Of a stretch of 64,000 bases of DNA, positions 11,218-23,525 are shown piece after piece. The stretch lies in the NCBI GenBank assembly GCA_002110485.1, contig MOWL01000024.1:1116001-1180000 (forward strand), in the 5' to 3' direction. The notes beneath the pieces are model-generated. The model ran no database searches. It saw only the letters and a program-made list of their open reading frames with translations, and was not told the DNA's origin. How positions within the stretch are numbered: position 1 is the first letter of the stretch; each line of letters starts with the position of its first letter. The position numbers and the translations under genes are program-made. The DNA is from Emergomyces orientalis (taxonomy: Eukaryota > Ascomycota > Eurotiomycetes > Onygenales > Ajellomycetaceae).

Positions 11218-14200
11218 ATGGCTGCCTTTGATGAAGAGAAAAGGAACGATGATTTGGGGACAAAGGATAAAGTTCCTCCGCCAGCAAAATCTACGGGCCC
11301 AGCTACTGCGAAACAAGAAGGGTCTGATGCCACACTCGATCCTCAGCAGAGTAAAGAGCTAGATCGTTCGCTCAGCTCGTCACACTCCGAACGGAGCGAG
11401 CTTTCCGAACGAAGACAAGCTCCCGAATCGGCCAAGCCGCCGGGGAGATGGCAGTGGAAGCTAAATCCATTCCGATGGCGTCAGATACCCCCAGTGCCTA
11501 CCGAAAGAACTGTATCCAAAGAATATGGAGCTGGTTATCTGAGTTTGATAACATTCCAATGGATGTCTTCGTTGATGACGGCAAGTAATTTCCCCACTCG
11601 AGTTTGCTGATAAATATTTTGGATCTAAAAAGCTCAAATCAAATGCATTCGTTCTCTTGGATATGTCGTACCCTGGGCCTTTGCAGGATATCTTCCGCTT
11701 ACGTTTATTAGACCGGGTACCTACGGCCCCTAGAGGTCCAAGATATCTGGCTGGTGAATCCGGATAGATCATTGGACATTCTTGTAGACAAGCTTGAACA
11801 GTCGTTCCGGAGTCGTGTTAACCGTGGCGATCGCCATCCGCTATTATGGGCAATATACGAAACCTCCAAATTCGAATTTTGGGTGGGTGGTATTTGTGCA
11901 TTATTCTCTAGTCTGCTCCAGGTTATGACACCTTTTACTTCGCGGTATCTCATCCAATTTGCGACAGATGCATATATCGCGAAGAAAACCGGCGAGCCTG
12001 GCCCAGAGATCGGACATGGTATTGGAATTGTTATTGGGATCTGTTTTATGCAAATCTGTCAGAGCCTTGGTACAGCCCAATTCTTCTATCGAGGAATGGT
12101 GGTCGGGGCGCAAAGCCGTGCAGCCCTTATCAATATGATTTTCTCCAAAGCTTTGAAGCTTTCTGGCCGTGCGAAAGCGGGTGGTAGAGCCAGCACAGAA
12201 GGCCCAAAAAATGAAGACACAAAAGACTCAGCTGACGACTTGGAATCTCTTCGAGCAGCCCGAGATGGGATTCTGAAAGGGAAATTCGACAAGAAACCTG
12301 GGAAGACTAAGGGCCCCAGGGTAACGCCTAACACTGCTGCAGACATTGCTGGGGATGGCGCAGGGTGGAGTAACGGCAGGATCATCACTTTAATGAGCGT
12401 CGACACGGATCGCATCGATAGAGCCCTTGGGTTATTTCATCTACTCTGGACGTCACCCATACTGATCATCGTCGCCCTGATCGTCCTTGTAATTAACATA
12501 GGTTACAGCGCTCTTTCTGGATATGCGTTATTAGTTCTCGGGGTGCCGTTTCTCACATACTCTATCCGTTCCCTTATCAGGAGACGAACAAAGATAAATA
12601 AGATGACAGATCAACGCGTTTCTCTTACCCAGGAAATCCTGATGGCGGTCAGGTTTGTTAAGTTTTTCGGCTGGGAGAGTAGCTTCATTAACCGGTTAAA
12701 AGACATTCGCCAACGCGAAATTTACGCAATCCAAGTCGTCCTGTCCATACGGAACGCGATTCTATGCATATCTATGGCACTTCCCGTGTTCGCATCGATG
12801 TTAGCTTTTATAACCTACTCTCTCTCAAATCACGCACTTTCTCCTGCGCCAATATTTTCGTCGCTCGCACTATTCAATGCTCTTCGCATGCCGTTGAACA
12901 TGCTTCCTCTTGTGATCGGACAGGTAACGGATGCATGGACGGCCCTAGGACGAATTCAAGAGTTCCTTCTTGCGGAGGAACAACAAGAGAACATAAAACA
13001 AGATCCATCGTTAGCTCCTGCTATTAAGGTTGATGATGCGTCATTTACCTGGGAGCGTTTAGCTGCAGACGTAGAAAAAGAGCCCGACAAGAAACAGAGC
13101 GGAAAAGCGGGAAAAAAAGCGGAAATAGCCGGGTCAGCTTCGCCGGCAAAAGAGAACTCTGCATATGATCTTCCAGTGGAGCCTTTCGAGCTCAAAGATT
13201 TTACCTTTGAGATCGGCCGTCATGAACTTATTGCAGTCATTGGAACAGTGGGTTGTGGTAAAAGCTCGCTTTTATCGGCCTTGGCTGGAGACATGCGACT
13301 GACAAAGGGCGATGTGAGCATGAATGCTTCACGGGCTTTCTGTCCCCAGTACGCTTGGATTCAGAACGCTACCGTGAAGGAGAATATCCTTTTTGGTAAG
13401 GAGTATGACGACGTGTGGTATAATAAAGTTATAGACGCCTGCGCTTTAAGAACTGATTTCGACATGCTACCAGCGGGTGATGGGACGGAAATTGGCGAAC
13501 GGGGAATAACTGTTTCGGGAGGACAGAAGCAGAGGCTTAATATCGCTCGAGCTATCTATTTTGATGCAGATCTTATACTTATGGACGATCCTTTATCAGC
13601 TGTCGATGCCCATGTTGGGCGTCATATTATGGATAACGCTATATGTGGATTGCTCAAAGATAAATGTCGAATCCTTGCAACACACCAACTGCACGTCCTC
13701 AGCCGATGCGATCGTATTATATTGATGGATGACGGTCGTATATCTTCCGTCGATACTTTCGACAACCTTATGCGTGACAATCAAGTGTTTCGTCAGCTGC
13801 TAGCAACTACCTCCCAGGAAGAGGATACTTCAAAGATAGAGAATGACGAGGACGACGAGATCGAAACTGAAAGTGTGGAAATGCCTAAAGAGAAGGCCAA
13901 AACGCCGAAACCGGGGCCTTCTCTTATGCAACAGGAAGAGCGAGCAGTTAGTTCAGTTAGCTGGGGAGTTTGGAGAGCATATATTGCATCATTTGGCCTC
14001 GTCATAAACTGTCCATTAATCGTTTTGTCGCTGGTTTTGGCCAGCGGAGCAAATATAGTGACGAGCCTGTGGCTTTCTTACTGGACTTCAAACCAATTCG
14101 ACCTGTCAACTGGCCAGTATATTGGTGTCTATGCTGGGCTAGGTGGTGTTCAGGTGTTGCTCACATTTGCATTCTCTACAATTCTGTCAGTGAGCGGAAC

Positions 14201-15818
14201 GAATGCCAGCGCGACGATGTTTCAAAAAGCGATGACCCGGGTTCTAAGAGCCCCCATGGCCTTTTTCGATACCACGCCAATGGGTCGCATTGTCAACCGC
14301 TTTTCGAAAGATATCCACACTATGGACAACGAACTAACCGATGCAATGCGAATTTACTACATTACCCTCGCCCTGATTATTTCGATTATGATTTTGATCG
14401 TTGTGTTCTTTCACTACGTAAGCCGTGTCTGTATTATATTTTTCTTATTTTGTTTTGAGCGCTGACAGTTTATTCTTTAGTTTGCCGTCGCTCTTGGTCC
14501 TCTTTTCATTTTATTTTTAGTAGCGACAAACTATTATCGAGCTTCAGCGCGAGAAATGAAGCGCCATGAAGCAGTGCTCCGTTCCGTTGTTTTCGCTCAG
14601 TTTAACGAAGCTATCTCCGGGACGTCATCAATTCGAGCTTATGGGGTGCAGGCGCACTTCCTTCGTCGGCTCCGTGGAGCCCTCGATAATATGGACAGCG
14701 CATACTTTCTCACATTTGCGAACCAAAGATGGCTGAGCGTCAGATTAGATGCTATGGGCATATTCCTGGTTTTTGTCACAGGTGTATTAGTGGTGACATC
14801 AAGATTCAATGTTTCACCAAGTATATCAGGATTGGTGCTGTCCTATATCCTCGTTATATCGCAGATGTTGCAGTTCACCATTCGCTGTTTAGCCGATGTT
14901 GAAAATAGCATGAATGCCACTGAGCGCATTCACCACTATGGAACAGAACTGGATGAAGAAGCTCCACTGCATCTTATCGAACTGGATAGCCAATGGCCAC
15001 AAACAGGTAGCATTTCATTTTCCAATGTGCAGATGCGATATCGTGAAGGCCTTCCACTGGTCCTGCAGGGACTCAGCATGGATATCCGAGGCGGCGAGCG
15101 TATCGGGATCGTTGGCCGAACTGGGGCCGGTAAATCAAGCATCATGTCAGCCTTGTTTCGAATAACGGAGCTCTCAGCTGGGAGCATCAAAATTGACGAC
15201 ATAGATATATCCACTGTTGGCCTACACGATCTTCGTTCTCGACTCGCCATCATCCCCCAGGATCCCGCATTATTCCACGGCACTATCCGATCTAATCTTG
15301 ACCCCTTTGACGAGCATAGCGATTTAGAATTATGGTCCGCACTTAGAAAAGCAGACCTAGTCGGCCAAGAAACATCCTCAGACTCTTCAACTGACCAACT
15401 CAACCCATCCCCAACGGCCAGACAGCCCCAACAGCGCATCAACCTCGACACCGCGGTGGAAGAAGAAGGATTAAATTTCTCCCTCGGCCAGCGCCAACTC
15501 ATGGCTTTGGCGCGCGCTCTCGTTCGCGACTCGCGCATCATTGTCTGTGACGAAGCAACGTCATCTGTTGATTTTGAGACGGATCGTAAGATTCAGATGA
15601 CTATGGCGCAGGGTTTCAAGGGCAAGACATTGCTATGTATCGCGCATCGATTAAGGACAATCATCAATTATGATCGCATCTGTGTGATGGATCAGGGGCG
15701 CATTGTTGAAATGGACGAGCCGCTGAAACTATGGGAGAAGCCCGGTGGAGTGTTTCGGGGCATGTGCGATCGGAGTGGGATTTCAAGGGACGATTTCATA
15801 GTTGGGTTTGAGGGGTGA
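11218..15818 (+). CDS. ABCC (MRP/YOR1-type) multidrug ABC transporter, three exons
   Basis: Full-length ABC exporter of the ABCC subfamily, most like yeast YOR1 (oligomycin resistance; plasma-membrane drug and anion efflux). Exons 11218-11580, 11712-14417 and 14481-15818 give about 1,468 aa, the normal length. Order: acidic/Ser-rich N-terminus, TMD1, NBD1 (Walker A GTVGCGKSS near residue 633, signature SGGQKQR near 723, Walker B LILMDDPLSAVD near 742), an acidic linker, TMD2, NBD2 (Walker A GRTGAGKSS near 1235, degenerate signature SLGQRQ near 1355, Walker B IIVCDEATSSVD near 1376). Asp in place of the catalytic Glu in NBD1 and a non-canonical NBD2 signature are usual for ABCC proteins. The start is the ATG at 11218; the frame upstream has no other ATG. 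Intron 1 (11581-11711) appears to use a GC donor. Intron 2 is 14418-14480 (GTAAGC...TTTAG). Confidence 0.93.
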
Positions 15819-16328
15819 TCGCTGATAATTATCCTATAGAGTTCCCAGGATATATAGACTTGTGCATTTATGTAAATAGGTATGGAGATGAAAATGTTAT
15901 GGGTGGCATATATTGCCGTGATAGCTGTTTCTGGGCTGGATATATAACGAATGAGGAATATGATTCAAGAAACCAGGTATAAAAGAACAATCCATAAAAC
16001 CACAAACAAAAACAGATCAGTTAAATCTGTTATAGCTAGCTACATTCATGAATTTATTCATTCTTCCAAACATTTCGTAAATCATGTGATTTCTCTGGGT
16101 TCTCGTGTTTGAAAACCGCGTTTTGAACAGGAAATCACCTTTTTGCTCAGCATACATAATCAAACCATTCATCCGCATTATTTTGAGAGAAGGAAAAAGG
16201 CATATTTTCCATCATTCCCCCCACATTTCTACAATTTGAAAATCCCCAAGCGCAAAACAAATATCCAAAAAAAAAACCCCCTAATACTACCCACAAAACA
16301 CGTCACCATCTCACACAGAGACGAAAAT
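15819..16328. other. Intergenic, ABC transporter 3' flank and next promoter
   Basis: AT-rich with no coding signal. The last 100 bp before the next ATG are C/A-rich with poly-A and poly-C runs (A10 followed by C5 around 16266-16280), typical of a fungal 5' leader. Confidence 0.5.
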
Positions 16329-18842
16329 ATGGAGCCACCCTCGCCTAGATTGGAATTCCTCACCCTTCATCCTTTCATACGCGCAACGGTGCAGGATAAA
16401 ATCAATGGGACCATTATTGGATCTGCCTTAGGTGACTGTATCGGGCTGTATACGGGTACGTACGCTGTCCCATCCTGGCCGTATTCTGAATAACAAGCTT
16501 TTGCTGTTATGAAATGATTGTTTTGTCCAACCGCCTTCTGCTCTTTTCATGCCTTTAGCATTTCTTCTCCTGTTTCGTCCTTGAACGAAATTCAAGAACA
16601 AGCACGCCATAAGGAAACGGAGTGATTTTAAAAAGAGCTCTTGTTTTCATATGGGCAGTTTCCGCTCTTTTGATATACATCAGTCCACCCAGGTAAATTT
16701 TTTACCCAACCTGTGTCATCAAAGAACTCCACATACCCCATAAAAGCCAGCTATTACTATTGAATACCCTGGAAATAATGATGATGATTCATATGGGTCA
16801 CAACCATGTCGAGCTATGTTGGCCGCGTCCCTATTGATTTTTTTACCTTGTAGCCCGTCTCACCCCAGCTGGGCTGTATAACGATTACATCCCACACCAT
16901 TTGTGGCCCGTGGGCGCCCATATGATTACACATGTTATTTTTGACAACAGGACAATTATTGTAGCCCTTGCACAGCCTAGCTTGCAAGCATGGGAGTTGC
17001 AAAGGGCAAAATTAGTGAAATCTTGCTGATGCGGCTGGGGTTTTTTTTTTTTTAAATTTCAAACAGAATTTTTGCCCAAATCAGTATCTCGAAGCGCCTA
17101 CCCGGAAGGGCGTTTTCAACTAATCGATCCGCCGACGGAGCCGAGGAATGATGGGCACAGAAGTGAGAGTGATCCTTTTCCTTATTCATGTATTATGATT
17201 TATTTCTCGTCGTTCAAGTTGTAGACATTTGGAACGGCACTCATGTTTCCTTTTTGTGATTATTAAGGGTTATGTTACATTGCGGCTGGCTGACCAAGTA
17301 AACACATGATTATCTCCTTGAGAAGATAAATTCCAGATCGTACGTATCTCATACTCCTTGCCATTTGTCCATATGGGCCTTCTATCGCCATATTGATATG
17401 AAAGTGTTCACAATGCAATATGCAGAATCCTAATGGCGTTTTTAGGCAGCATGGACCGATGATACCGATCATGCTCTGCTCATAGTTCTGTCGTATCTGC
17501 ATCACGACGGAAAAGAGCTTTCGCCAAAGGATGTAGCTCACCGTCTGCAGGTCTGGGTTGAACAAGGACTGAGATGCTTGGATAGACCGCCGTGTGGGTT
17601 GGGGAGGACAGTGGGAAATGTAAGTTGCCACTTTTTCAGCTCTTACGAAGTGAATATACACGTGGATGCCTCAATGTCCGCCGTGCGGTTAAATGCACGA
17701 TATTCATACCCCTTATATAGCGCACGTTTCCTTGTCTCTTCTTTTTGTTCCGGTCGCACAAACATACACAGTCTAACGGCACACCCCTGCTCCGCCGCAA
17801 ATACAATTGTTAGGTAGTTCGTAGCGAGGGCTATCTTAGTAACCCAGCCCAAGTCGCCTACGACTGCTGGGTGAAATCCAAAAGAAACATAGCACCAAAC
17901 GGGTCATTGATGCGCACACACCCGCTGGGGATAATATGCCTTGCTGCTACACTTCTAGAGACCTTCCAGATCGCTGCAAACTTCTCAGCCATCACACACG
18001 CAGATCCCCGGTGCATCGTAGCCTGTTGCACCGTGACAGGGCTCATCCGAGGCATTTTGCGCGGAGAAGTATTGCATGAGGGTAACGTTGATGAAATTAT
18101 AGATAAAGCTTTTGTGTGGGTAGATGAATGGGTACAAAATCGAGCCAGAGGCGCATCTGGATCAGATTGTAATCCGGAAGAGAATGAGTTACACGAACCC
18201 GGTGCTTTGCTTGAAAGGGAAGAATATGCCAGACATGCCAAAGCAACCGGTTTCGAGGAGCTTGAACTGGATGATTCGCAGAAAATGGGATACGTTTATA
18301 AGACGTTTGGAGCTGCGATTCTGGCCCTAAGGCTAGGGATGCGGCAAGCAGGGTATGGGCATGAATGCAGAAGCGACGGAGCCGCCAAAGAACCGCATTC
18401 TGCTATTTTCGAGAAAGTAATTACGGAGTTGACCCTAGAGGGCGGAGATGCTGACACGAATGCATGCGTTGCAGGGGCACTCTTGGGTTGTTGGTTCGGA
18501 CACAATTCCCTGCCGCCACAGTGGCGCGACGGTATGCAGCATGTCGCCTGGATGGTGGGGAAGTGCCAGGCATTAGGCCAAATTGTCGGTGGGGAGGATT
18601 CGTTTGTGGATCCCGGGCTACAACCAAGATACAAGGGAAGCGAGGACCCAGATACAGCCATTGACGGCGGGAAGGGACTGATGTCCGTAGAGGAATTGAA
18701 GAAAATGGAGCGGAAATTTATATACCAGTATTTGATGAGGAGTGAGGAGGCAGCGGAGCCAGAGAAGAAGCGGTTAGAAGCTGGTGAGATAAAGAAGAAG
18801 ACGATGGGACTTGGAGGAATGTTCTCGTTATTAAGACGGTAG
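16329..18842 (+). CDS. ADP-ribosylglycohydrolase family protein, four exons
   Basis: Predicted dinuclear-Mg hydrolase that removes ADP-ribose from proteins or small molecules (ADP-ribosylglycohydrolase superfamily, DraG/ARH fold). Exons proposed are 16329-16455, 17067-17162, 17450-17619 and 17814-18842, about 473 aa; phases agree. Family blocks in order: GTIIGSALGDCIGLYT (exon 1), YPEGRFQLIDPP (exon 2), the metal-binding WTDDTDHALL (exon 3), PNGSLMRTHPLGI and ITHADPRCIVACC (exon 4), then the second metal motif GGDADTNACVAGALLG. The exon 2/3 junction (HR to TWTDD) is the least sure, because a small additional exon could lie in 17163-17449. Intron 1, at 611 bp, is unusually long for this gene set. 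Substrate unknown. Confidence 0.88.
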
Positions 18843-20783
18843 ATAGATTTTCTTGTCATATACTATTGGCTGCTAGTTTGCTTTCATTTACTTTGTTTGA
18901 GGGGGGGGCACGTTTCGGCGCTGAATTGGGGTCATTTATCTCTGACATGCGGGTTCTGCTGTCTCTTGGTTGACAGGCGTGTGGCCGACTGCGTAAACTG
19001 GGAGTCCTGCTGCTGTTGTGCAGGAACACAGCAGCGTTGAGTGGTCAATCAAGAAGAATTTCCAACACAATCCGACTGATACAAGCAAGAAGTCGTCATG
19101 CTCATACCATTCTTATTTTCCCTTTTGGTCGTTTTTAGCGCCAACGACACTCTGCGATACGACTGTGTTCCTTGCGTCCATCATTTAGCCTTCACCCAAG
19201 AACTTAATCTAGGGGAGTGAGATGGTCAAAACTCTTACCACCGCAACGGCGCAAACCAATGGAACAAGAAACAAGATCTCAACGAAACTCAAAAAACTTG
19301 GCTGCCTTGGCGGCACACTGTCCAGTTCTGGGCGGCCTCCAATTTAAAATAAAAAATAAATTCAAAGAGCCCCCTGGAAACTAATCAACTAAAACGCTCC
19401 AGTCTAGCGGCGGCGCTGACCGCTTGACACCCGAAATCCTCACATAATGGGCAATCTGCAGCGGCTATTGGTGGACCTTCAGCCTAAGCTTCTGTTTTAG
19501 CCAATATCCAGCAGGGTCTGCTGCTGCAAATGGAGAATTAGCCCCATAGCTTAAGTTTCCCTTTTTTGCTTTTTGCTCAGCCCACTGGGATTGAGGATTG
19601 ACAGGAGTGGACCAACGCCCCCCACCCCCCCCAGCGTCCCAGCGTCCCAGAACAGCCAGATTCATCTCTCCAGGTCAGTTCGGAGGCCCCTTAACTTAAT
19701 AGCTTAGCTTTCAGAAAATGGGGTTTTGGATTCGTGGAGCGAGGAGATAGTTGCCTTCTGCTCTCTAGGAATTTCTTTGAAGTGAAATTCACGCGGGTAC
19801 TTTTTACTAAAATGTATTTTTCGTCCTTTTTCTTTTTTTCTTTCTTCCAGCAAATCCGAGGTGACTGATAGATATTATTTGTTCTATTTAAATATCTGAT
19901 TTTCTTTTCATTTCCGGGAGATCACGGCCTACCCGTGTGAAATCCTTGCCAACAGGACTGTGCCCGTTCCACATATTACTACGACTGTCTCGTTCCACGC
20001 CAGAGTCTGTCTACATTTCAAGCTTCAAAATTGCTGCAGCACCAAACAAACACGGAGGCCAAAAAAATTAATTAATAAATAAAATAAAAGATGACATGCT
20101 GGAAGGAATGACGACGAAAACCATCAATCCTGCTCTGTAACAACACCCCCGCAGCCAGACCCCGGGTAGAACCTTCTTGGACAGCCAGCACTAGACTGGT
20201 GTGAAGTGAAGGAAAGGCGGTTGTCTGTCACCTCTCGCCCCCTCTCTCTGTCTCTACCAAACCCGAACACCCAATCGGTTCCATCGATCAAATCACTCTC
20301 CCTCTCCGCAACACTACATACCTACCTACTACCTACCTTGTCGTCCTGGCTATCCTGTCGAACATTTCTTAACTCTTCAGATACTCATTGTTCCTCTGCG
20401 ACATCGTATATGTTAGCTCCTTCGAATATTCTCCTTTGCATCAATCCATTCAACACCACCCTCAGAGCTGGGTCGCATAATAGATTTCCCTCGAAAAAAG
20501 TTTACCCGATATTTTCTTGGAATAAATCCCTCTCTCCACTCCCAAGAAACAGTGATGTCTGTCGTGGCATAGAAACCAAAAACATATCGAACAATTGAAA
20601 CCGGAAAGTGGAACTCTCTTTCACGCCGTTTGTCACAGCTCTAAAATTACGAACGGGGAAAACCAGCAATCGTACGGCCCCCTTCCCCAAGAACAGAACA
20701 GAACAGAGAAAAAGAAAGGAAAAATATATTACTTCCCTTCGCAAAGTGTACATACACGCTGCAATTCACAGGCATCATCCCTA
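18843..20783. other. Long upstream region of the 197-aa protein gene
   Basis: No gene seen. It contains G8 and C-rich runs, a short direct repeat (AGCGTCCC twice near 19633-19648), a CTACC-rich tract near 20320-20340 and a repeated GAACA tract near 20695-20712. The pyrimidine-rich 20200-20500 part is probably promoter or leader for the gene starting at 20784. Confidence 0.5.
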
Positions 20784-21377
20784 ATGGCTTCAATCAGCCA
20801 TGATGTAAAGGCCGTTGAAGCAGGATTCGACCCGTATTCCCCTATCCAGCAACAACTCACGCCCCTCGACGAATTCGATCCCAACGCCACCAACAACTTA
20901 TCACCCTGGGGGACGCAGGAAGATAGTCTCCTATCTTCACCGAACCCATGCCATCGCCCCTCTGGTAGCCCAGCAGGCAGCGATTTCAATCCCTCGCGAG
21001 GAGCGAAGCCATTATCCCCATTCTACACACACCCAACAACTCGCACGTCGCTCGAACAATTGAGAAGCGAATCACAGGCATGTTGTCAAGGGTACAAGTT
21101 GCATGATGCGGAAAATGTGTACCAGGTGCCCGTTAAGCCATCAATGGACGGCCAGGGAAGCAGTAGAGGGCTGTGGGGGATTTGTCCAAACAGCAAACAC
21201 AAGAAGTCCAAGTGGCTAGGAAGGCTTAGCCGGAAACAGAGGCTCGCTGTTAAGGGCTTGATTGCGTTGGCTATTGCGGGAAGTATGGTAGGGATAGGAT
21301 TGGGCATTTCTATTGCACTTGGTGGAGGAGTCTGGAAGTCGAAAAACCAGCAGGCAGAGATCCCGAGGCCAGCATGA
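20784..21377 (+). CDS. Unrecognised single-pass membrane protein (197 aa)
   Basis: Intronless 197-aa frame. The first 150 residues are polar and Pro/Ser/Asn-rich (SPIQQQLTPLDEFDPN, PCHRPSGSPAGSDFNPS), so probably disordered. A basic patch (SKHKKSKWLGRLSRKQRL) directly precedes one hydrophobic helix (LIALAIAGSMVGIGLGISIAL) near residues 160-182, leaving a short tail. This is the layout of a tail-anchored or single-pass protein with a cytosolic N-terminus. A similar basic-plus-helix C-terminus occurs in uncharacterised Onygenales/Eurotiales proteins, as far as I recall. The ATG at 20784 is the first in frame; the longer frame upstream uses no ATG. Function unknown. Confidence 0.65.
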   Translation: MASISHDVKAVEAGFDPYSPIQQQLTPLDEFDPNATNNLSPWGTQEDSLLSSPNPCHRPSGSPAGSDFNPSRGAKPLSPFYTHPTTRTSLEQLRSESQACCQGYKLHDAENVYQVPVKPSMDGQGSSRGLWGICPNSKHKKSKWLGRLSRKQRLAVKGLIALAIAGSMVGIGLGISIALGGGVWKSKNQQAEIPRPA

Positions 21378-23131
21378 AAGGCAGCCTTTGGATAAAAGGT
21401 ATGAATATCCGAATGCGCGACTGGGCACATCGGTTGGTGATACCATTTTCCTTACATAGATATCGATGAATAAAGTCAGTTAACGGATGTTGAAAAGAAA
21501 AGAAATAATGCTTCTTTTTCTTCTGGCGGTTTCTTTTCATTTTAGGGCATGTGATGCGTCTTTTTAAATGATGCATGGCTGGCTTTCTCTGCCCACACTC
21601 GTTCGTGGCACTTGTACCTCGTTGTATAATGACGAACTTGACGGATAGAGTAAAGCAACCGCTGCTTATATATCTCCGTGCCATACGACCGGCAGAGCGG
21701 CAGAATTAGTAGCACACCGCAAGAGGAGCTACAAGGTGTTAATTGGGAAATGGAGTTTGAGGACTTACACTGGCGCTCTTTTTTCTTCTTTTTTCTTCTT
21801 CTTTTTGCTTCGTTTTCTTTTCTTCTCTTTTGCATATATCAAGAAGAAGTGAGAAACTGACTACCTTTCCCAGAATAGTGTGTTGTCTTATATTGTTCGT
21901 TTCTCATTAATGCATACCCCGCTTCCATGGAAGCTGTCGATCTTCAAAGCACCGGGCAATCTTTATTATAAATACATAGCTGGAGCCAAAGGCCAAAATG
22001 AAACTTGATAATTGATTCACACCTGGAAATAAGCAGAGGAGAGAAAGAAAAGAAGTGGGAGGGAATAAAGGATGAGTATAATTATTAATTCCTTGATCCT
22101 TCCCCCACTCCCCCGGATCTGTTCGGCATCTTAAGCTGCATATCACATGACCACCGGATAAATCTACATCCGTAAATTTTGGGACCACATAAATCACATG
22201 ACCCACAACTTGCTACAAAACCGCCAACTTTTTTTCGAGATCGTAATTTTTCCTTTTTTCCTTTTCTCTCTCTATCAAAAAGTAAACAGAGCCAGCCACG
22301 ACCGTCGTTTTAGATTTGTAAATTTTCATTTACAAAGCATCCCACAGCGATGTGTTGCCATGAGACCCTTACGGGGGTTTCAGTGGTTCTGGAGAATGAT
22401 TTTATGCAGTCCTTGATAGGAAGTTTCTTTCCCGTTAATACTACGGGTCCTCTTAATTGAGGGCGATGGGAAGGGAATGTCGATGACGGGATACATTGCA
22501 ATTTACGCACCAAAAAAAAAAAAAAATACAACTCATTCTTAATGATGAAAGAGCTTGAGCTTCAGGATTGGCATTGGGCCTTTTGTTCTTTTTTTGTGCC
22601 GCTCAATTGATATGGGAGAAAGCTGAGTATTTTGATTCTTAAATGCCGTGTAGGCTACGACCTCGGATGCAGATCAATTTTTCGTGCTTGCGGAGCCATA
22701 TATGTATGTGCGTTGTCTAGGCTTCGGTTGTTGATTCGGGAATCATATCACCCACCAGTGCATCATTTATGTATTGTATCCATCACGATATCCCTTCAAC
22801 TGCATGCGGATTATTCGCTATGTACGTCGTTTGAAGAAAATATAAGTTTGATATTTTAAGAATATATGTGTTTTCTTTTTTCTTCTTTTTCTAGCTTGTC
22901 CTTCGCTTATCGCTCTCGGGTGATATTGAAAAATTATTTCTTCATATTTTACTTTTCTCACGCATGCTCCGAACTTTCCCAATTGCAATGCTGGTATGGA
23001 TTTAGTTCTGGCGTACATATGCAACCGATCCTCGGTTGTCAAGTTCGTTGATATCGATAAGTCCTCACATTCCGCAGCCATGGTGTTTGTGTGTTGATGT
23101 TGGAATGAGAATTATATCATATGGCATAGAA
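21378..23131. other. Non-coding stretch
   Basis: No convincing gene. It contains a TTC-rich pyrimidine tract at about 21778-21835 and A13 near 22511-22523. A minus-strand frame starting at 23081 (ATG in a strong CACCATGG context) reads plausibly for about 43 codons up to a GTAAAA at 22952, but I could not build a complete gene from it. Confidence 0.45.
21778..21835. repeat. TTC-rich low-complexity tract
   Basis: Nearly pure C/T plus-strand tract built from TTC and TTTTC units, with a purine-only complement. It is non-coding and of unknown role. Confidence 0.8.
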
Positions 23132-23525
23132 TTATACGTGCAGACCAGCCTTCTTAGCCATTGTCTTTAACCTTCCTTCCAGCCAAGTCAACAAGAGGAT
23201 GTGGTTGACCCAGGTCCCTCCTTCAATAGTTGTATATTTCGACTTTGCTTAGGAGTACGACCTTGAATGACATTATCTAATACCCACTCGCATCCATTTC
23301 ATTTCCCCTGGATGAAGGCCCGTTTGAACGTAGGTCAGATCAACCGTCGAAAACTCAACCTCTCTCACGCCACATCAACCCAACCCTCTTTGAAATACGT
23401 ACTCAAAAGGTTTTCTGTCAGTTTTAGTTCGTCCACTGGCCACGCTCAGCAGTGTCAAAGGTACCACTCCGCCTTGTATCGTCTGGGTCAAGATGACAGA
23501 CAGCTGTTCGGTCTTTGGGCGCCAT
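23132..23525 (-). CDS. Probable small spliced gene, four short exons, unknown
   Basis: Not recognised. Read by eye on the minus strand: exon 1 23525-23465 starts MAPKDRTAVCHLDPDD; intron 23464-23415 (GTACCT ... CTAAAACTGACAG) has a good branch site and acceptor; exon 2 23414-23369 reads NLLSTYFKEGWVDV; intron 23368-23308 (GTGAGA ... CATCCAG, 61 bp); exon 3 23307 onward reads AGNEMDA to a GTGGGT donor. The last exon contains GTWVNHILLLTWLEGRLK and ends at the stop 23132-23134. The final intron boundary is ambiguous (several AAG/GAG acceptors keep frame). The product would be about 70-85 aa, basic at the C-terminus with one moderately hydrophobic stretch. Two clean introns joining protein-like segments are the main evidence. 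Confidence 0.42.

Noticed and set aside
22818..23081. Minus-strand ORF with a strong CACCATGG start
   Set aside because: The first 43 codons look plausible, but the rest is Lys/Arg/Phe low complexity. No convincing downstream exon was found after the GTAAAA at 22952.
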